7,627 nt of DNA from Treponema sp. (GTDB lineage: Bacteria > Spirochaetota > Spirochaetia > Treponematales > Breznakiellaceae), in NCBI GenBank assembly GCA_031275535.1, contig JAISOR010000274.1, positions 1 to 7,627 on the forward strand, given 5' to 3'. The notes beneath the pieces are model-generated. The model was not told the origin of the DNA, searched no databases, and saw only the letters and a list, made by a program, of their open reading frames with translations. Below, piece after piece: positions 5,854 through 7,627 of the stretch (position 1 is its first letter; each line of letters starts with the position of its first letter). The position numbers and the translations under genes were made by a program.

Positions 5854-7446
5854 CTATTTCCGTTCCGTCAGATCCCTGGCGTTCAGGATCACCGCCTGGC
5901 CGTCCGCCCGCTGGGTCAGGATCATCCCCTCTTGGAAGAGAATCGTCGCATAGGGATGTACCGTAACCGATGACCGGGCCTGGCGGGCCAGGTCGATGTT
6001 AAAACGGCCCAGGTAGAGATTGTCCCCGCTGCGGGTCAGGGCGTACAGATCCCCGCCGTTTACCCAGAGGAGGCTTTCGGGGTGAATATCGTCCTCCCCC
6101 TGTTTGACCATCTCCAGGGTGCCGGAATCGATCTCCACCAGCCGGACCGCGCCGTTCCCCCGGTCTTCCCCCGCCACGGCCAGGATCCGCTCCCCGGAGA
6201 AGGTCACGGTCCGGACGTTGACCGTATCCAGGGCGGAGGCCTGTAATTCCGCGCCCGACGCGGCGTTTATCCGCACAAGGCGGCCCAGGGGAGAGGTCCC
6301 GTTGACCATCCTGATCCCCAGGATCCCCCCGGCGGAACTCCGCTGGGTGTTTTCCTGAACGATAAGCGCCTGTTGGTCCCGGGCTATATAGACCCGCTCC
6401 TCCTGGGCTTCGGCGATCTTCTGTTCCGCAAAGGTTTCGGTTTTTTGGACCTCCTCCTTTTGTTCCGCGGTCTGTTTTTCCCGCTGGTCCAGCTCCGCCT
6501 CTTTCCGGCTTACTGCCGCCTCCCGGGCGTCCAGTTCCTCCCCGGCCTTCCGGGCCTCTTCCGGGCTGCTCCGGCCCGCGGCCTGGTCCTGTTCGAGGGT
6601 CTGCCGTTCCCGGGCTATGGCGGTCCGTTCTTCCTGGGCGGCGGTCCGTTCCCGGGCAATCCGGGTTTCCTCCTGGGCAATAGCTTCCCGCTGGAGGACA
6701 GCCTTTTGTTCCGCCTCGCCGGCCTCCCGTTCCTTGAGGCTCACCATTTCCTTCCGCTGGGCTATTCCCCGGTCATCGGTCTGCCGCATCTCGTTGAGAA
6801 CCTGGGGGGCCGTTAAGGAACTGGTGTTTACGGCGCTCAGGGACCCGGCGGTTCCCTGGGCCAGGGGAATGAGCATGAGGGTCCGGCCCGGCCATTCGTC
6901 AAAACGGATGGAAAGGCCCGCCTTTTCCGGGCTGATATTCTGAACCACCGGCGTCTTATACCGGGAACTAAAGTAGTCCCAGTCGCCCCGGAATACCGCG
7001 TTATAGATGCTTATATATTCCGAGAGGAGGGCCGCATCCTGGGGGGAGTAATTGTAGGCCCCCTCCAGGTAGCCCTGGACGATGAGCCGCAGGTTGCGGA
7101 TATGATCCACCCCCACATCGACCCCAAAGCCCAGGATATCCGCGTCCAGCCGGTTCCCCTCCGCGGGGGACACCGAATGGATCACAAAGTAACGGCTCGA
7201 TGAACCGGACCGGGGGGTCCCGTTTTTTACGGTTAGGCCCGCGGAATAACCGATATTACGGATCTGGGACAGGGTCTCGATTCGGGCATGGGGGCCTTCG
7301 TAATTGATAAACACCACCGGAGCCTGGTTCTTTTCCAATTCCCCGGTATCAACTTCCAGCGCCTGCGATACGGCAAGGGGGCTGAAAACCAAGGTTAAAA
7401 GAAAAAAACAAGGGAAAAAAGGTATGGGGCCCTTGGGGGTTTTCAT
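5854..7446 (-). CDS. P83/100-family secreted coiled-coil protein
   Basis: This 530-residue protein matches the spirochaete P83/100 antigen family, first described as an immunodominant antigen of Borrelia and also present in Treponema; its molecular role is not established. A Sec signal peptide covers about 1-29 (K-T-P-K, hydrophobic F/L/V core, A-V-S-Q-A end). It has one Cys in the core but no lipobox, so it is probably periplasmic rather than a lipoprotein. The N-terminal domain (about 30-215) contains V-V-F-I-N-Y-E-G (44-51), I-G-Y-S-A-G (65-70), R-Y-F-V-I-H-S-V-S-P (85-94), A-D-I-L-G-F-G-V-D-V-G-V-D-H-I-R-N-L-R (102-120) and the R-G-D-W-D-Y-F (153-159) segment. Residues about 225-370 are a Gln/Glu/Arg/Ala-rich coiled coil with repeated (A/I)-x-x-E-E/R-E-R units. 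A beta-rich C-terminal domain (375-530) resembles propeller blades (L-G-R-L-V-R-I-N, A-V-R-L-V-E-I-D-S-G-T). The start at 7446 has AGGAG 8 nt upstream. Confidence 0.85.
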   Translation of the reverse strand: MKTPKGPIPFFPCFFLLTLVFSPLAVSQALEVDTGELEKNQAPVVFINYEGPHARIETLSQIRNIGYSAGLTVKNGTPRSGSSSRYFVIHSVSPAEGNRLDADILGFGVDVGVDHIRNLRLIVQGYLEGAYNYSPQDAALLSEYISIYNAVFRGDWDYFSSRYKTPVVQNISPEKAGLSIRFDEWPGRTLMLIPLAQGTAGSLSAVNTSSLTAPQVLNEMRQTDDRGIAQRKEMVSLKEREAGEAEQKAVLQREAIAQEETRIARERTAAQEERTAIARERQTLEQDQAAGRSSPEEARKAGEELDAREAAVSRKEAELDQREKQTAEQKEEVQKTETFAEQKIAEAQEERVYIARDQQALIVQENTQRSSAGGILGIRMVNGTSPLGRLVRINAASGAELQASALDTVNVRTVTFSGERILAVAGEDRGNGAVRLVEIDSGTLEMVKQGEDDIHPESLLWVNGGDLYALTRSGDNLYLGRFNIDLARQARSSVTVHPYATILFQEGMILTQRADGQAVILNARDLTERK

Positions 7447-7450
7447 GGTA

Positions 7451-7474
7451 ATCACTCCTTATCACTCTATCACT
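7451..7474. repeat. Three short direct repeats (ATCACT) in the leader of the P83/100 gene
   Basis: ATCACT occurs at 7451-7456, 7461-7466 and 7469-7474 (AGTGAT on the minus strand), separated by 4 and 2 nt. They lie between the candidate -10 box and the start codon, and the first overlaps the ribosome binding site. They could be a protein or RNA binding site controlling translation, or chance in a short AT-rich leader. Confidence 0.4.
7455..7459 (-). promoter_or_regulatory. Ribosome binding site of the P83/100 gene (decides the start)
   Basis: AGGAG on the minus strand lies 8 nt before the ATG at 7444-7446. An in-frame GTG at 7453-7455 overlaps this site and so cannot use it, which removes three residues (GTG-Ile-Thr) from the longest open frame and makes the signal peptide begin M-K-T-P-K. 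Confidence 0.8.
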
Positions 7475-7480
7475 TTTTTC

Positions 7481-7486
7481 ATTATA
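7481..7486 (-). promoter_or_regulatory. Candidate -10 box (TATAAT) for the P83/100-hflKC operon
   Basis: A perfect TATAAT reads leftward about 35 nt before the P83/100 start, within an AT-rich stretch (about 7465-7510) that stands out against GC-rich surroundings. No good -35 hexamer sits at the usual 16-18 nt; TTGACC at 7511-7516 is 24 nt away, too far for a standard sigma-70 pair, though it could pair at 17 nt with a weaker TATGAA. This is the only convincing promoter-like sequence upstream of the five minus-strand genes, so it probably drives them together. Confidence 0.45.
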
Positions 7487-7573
7487 CTTCATATTGTAAA
7501 GATAATACATGGTCAAAGGAAGCCCCCGGTAATTCCACATTTGAACGAAAAAATGGCCTGGGCAGAACATCAA

Positions 7574-7621
7574 AAAGCGGCCACGCTTGCCCCTGCGGGG
7601 CTTCGGTCAAGTGTCCGCTTT
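7574..7621 (-). terminator. Nested inverted repeat, probable leftward terminator or dispersed repeat
   Basis: The outer arms AAAGCGG (7574-7580) and CCGCTTT (7615-7621) are perfectly complementary. Pairing continues inward after one mismatch through 7582-7584 with 7611-7613 and, after a two-base bulge, 7587-7589 with 7608-7610. Inside is a second hairpin, GCCCC (7589-7593), TGC loop, GGGGC (7597-7601). On the minus strand the outer stem ends in CCGCTTTTT, the layout of an intrinsic terminator for a leftward gene beyond the right edge, and it would insulate the P83/100 operon from it. The two-hairpin layout is more elaborate than a simple terminator, so a REP-like repeat or a structured RNA end are alternatives. 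Confidence 0.5.
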
Positions 7622-7627
7622 CTGATA

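Noticed and set aside
7349..7573. 74-codon open frame on the minus strand upstream of the P83/100 gene
   Set aside because: It crosses the promoter, the leader and the signal peptide region of the P83/100 gene in another frame, with no family resemblance.
7572..7627. Open plus-strand frame through the right-edge inverted repeat (K-A-A-T-L-A-P-A-G-L-R), considered as the start of a gene
   Set aside because: No start codon with a ribosome site is visible, and the strong self-complementarity explains the sequence better than coding.

Overview
The window looks like chromosomal DNA of a spirochaete, most likely a Treponema relative. The strongest sign is a protein of the P83/100 antigen family (5854-7446, minus strand), which is known mainly from spirochaetes. 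Most of the sequence is GC-rich, and the minus-strand genes are tightly packed. No species can be named from the sequence alone.

Left edge (1-550, plus strand): the C-terminal end of a NudC-type NAD(H) pyrophosphatase runs in from outside. Directly behind its stop codon, in the same frame, lies what looks like the last ~20 conserved codons of a RelE/HigB-type toxin. This remnant overlaps the start of an intact HigA-like antidote gene. The simplest reading is a type II toxin-antitoxin module that lost most of its toxin. The antidote gene is about 41% GC, well below its neighbours.

Rest of the window (573-7446, minus strand): five genes read leftward in the order P83/100 protein, hflK, hflC, a membrane-anchored protein-kinase-like protein, and class I fumarate hydratase. 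hflK and hflC overlap by 4 nt. hflC and the kinase-like gene are 3 nt apart. The other two gaps are about 50-70 nt with no strong terminator, so one transcription unit is plausible. It would start at an AT-rich promoter region with a perfect TATAAT at 7481-7486. HflK and HflC are SPFH-domain membrane proteins that in E. coli surround and modulate the FtsH protease. Here they are flanked by a secreted coiled-coil protein and by a single-pass membrane protein with a degenerate kinase domain, which suggests an envelope-associated assembly. Fumarase is a metabolic enzyme and may simply be the last passenger.

Right edge (7447-7627): the leader of the P83/100 gene, with three ATCACT repeats around its ribosome binding site, and at the very end a nested inverted repeat. 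On the minus strand that repeat ends in five Ts, so it may be a terminator for a gene beyond the window or a copy of a dispersed repeat.

I see no RNA gene, CRISPR array, transposase or prophage gene. The parts most worth a second look are the kinase-like membrane protein next to hflKC and the orphaned antidote.
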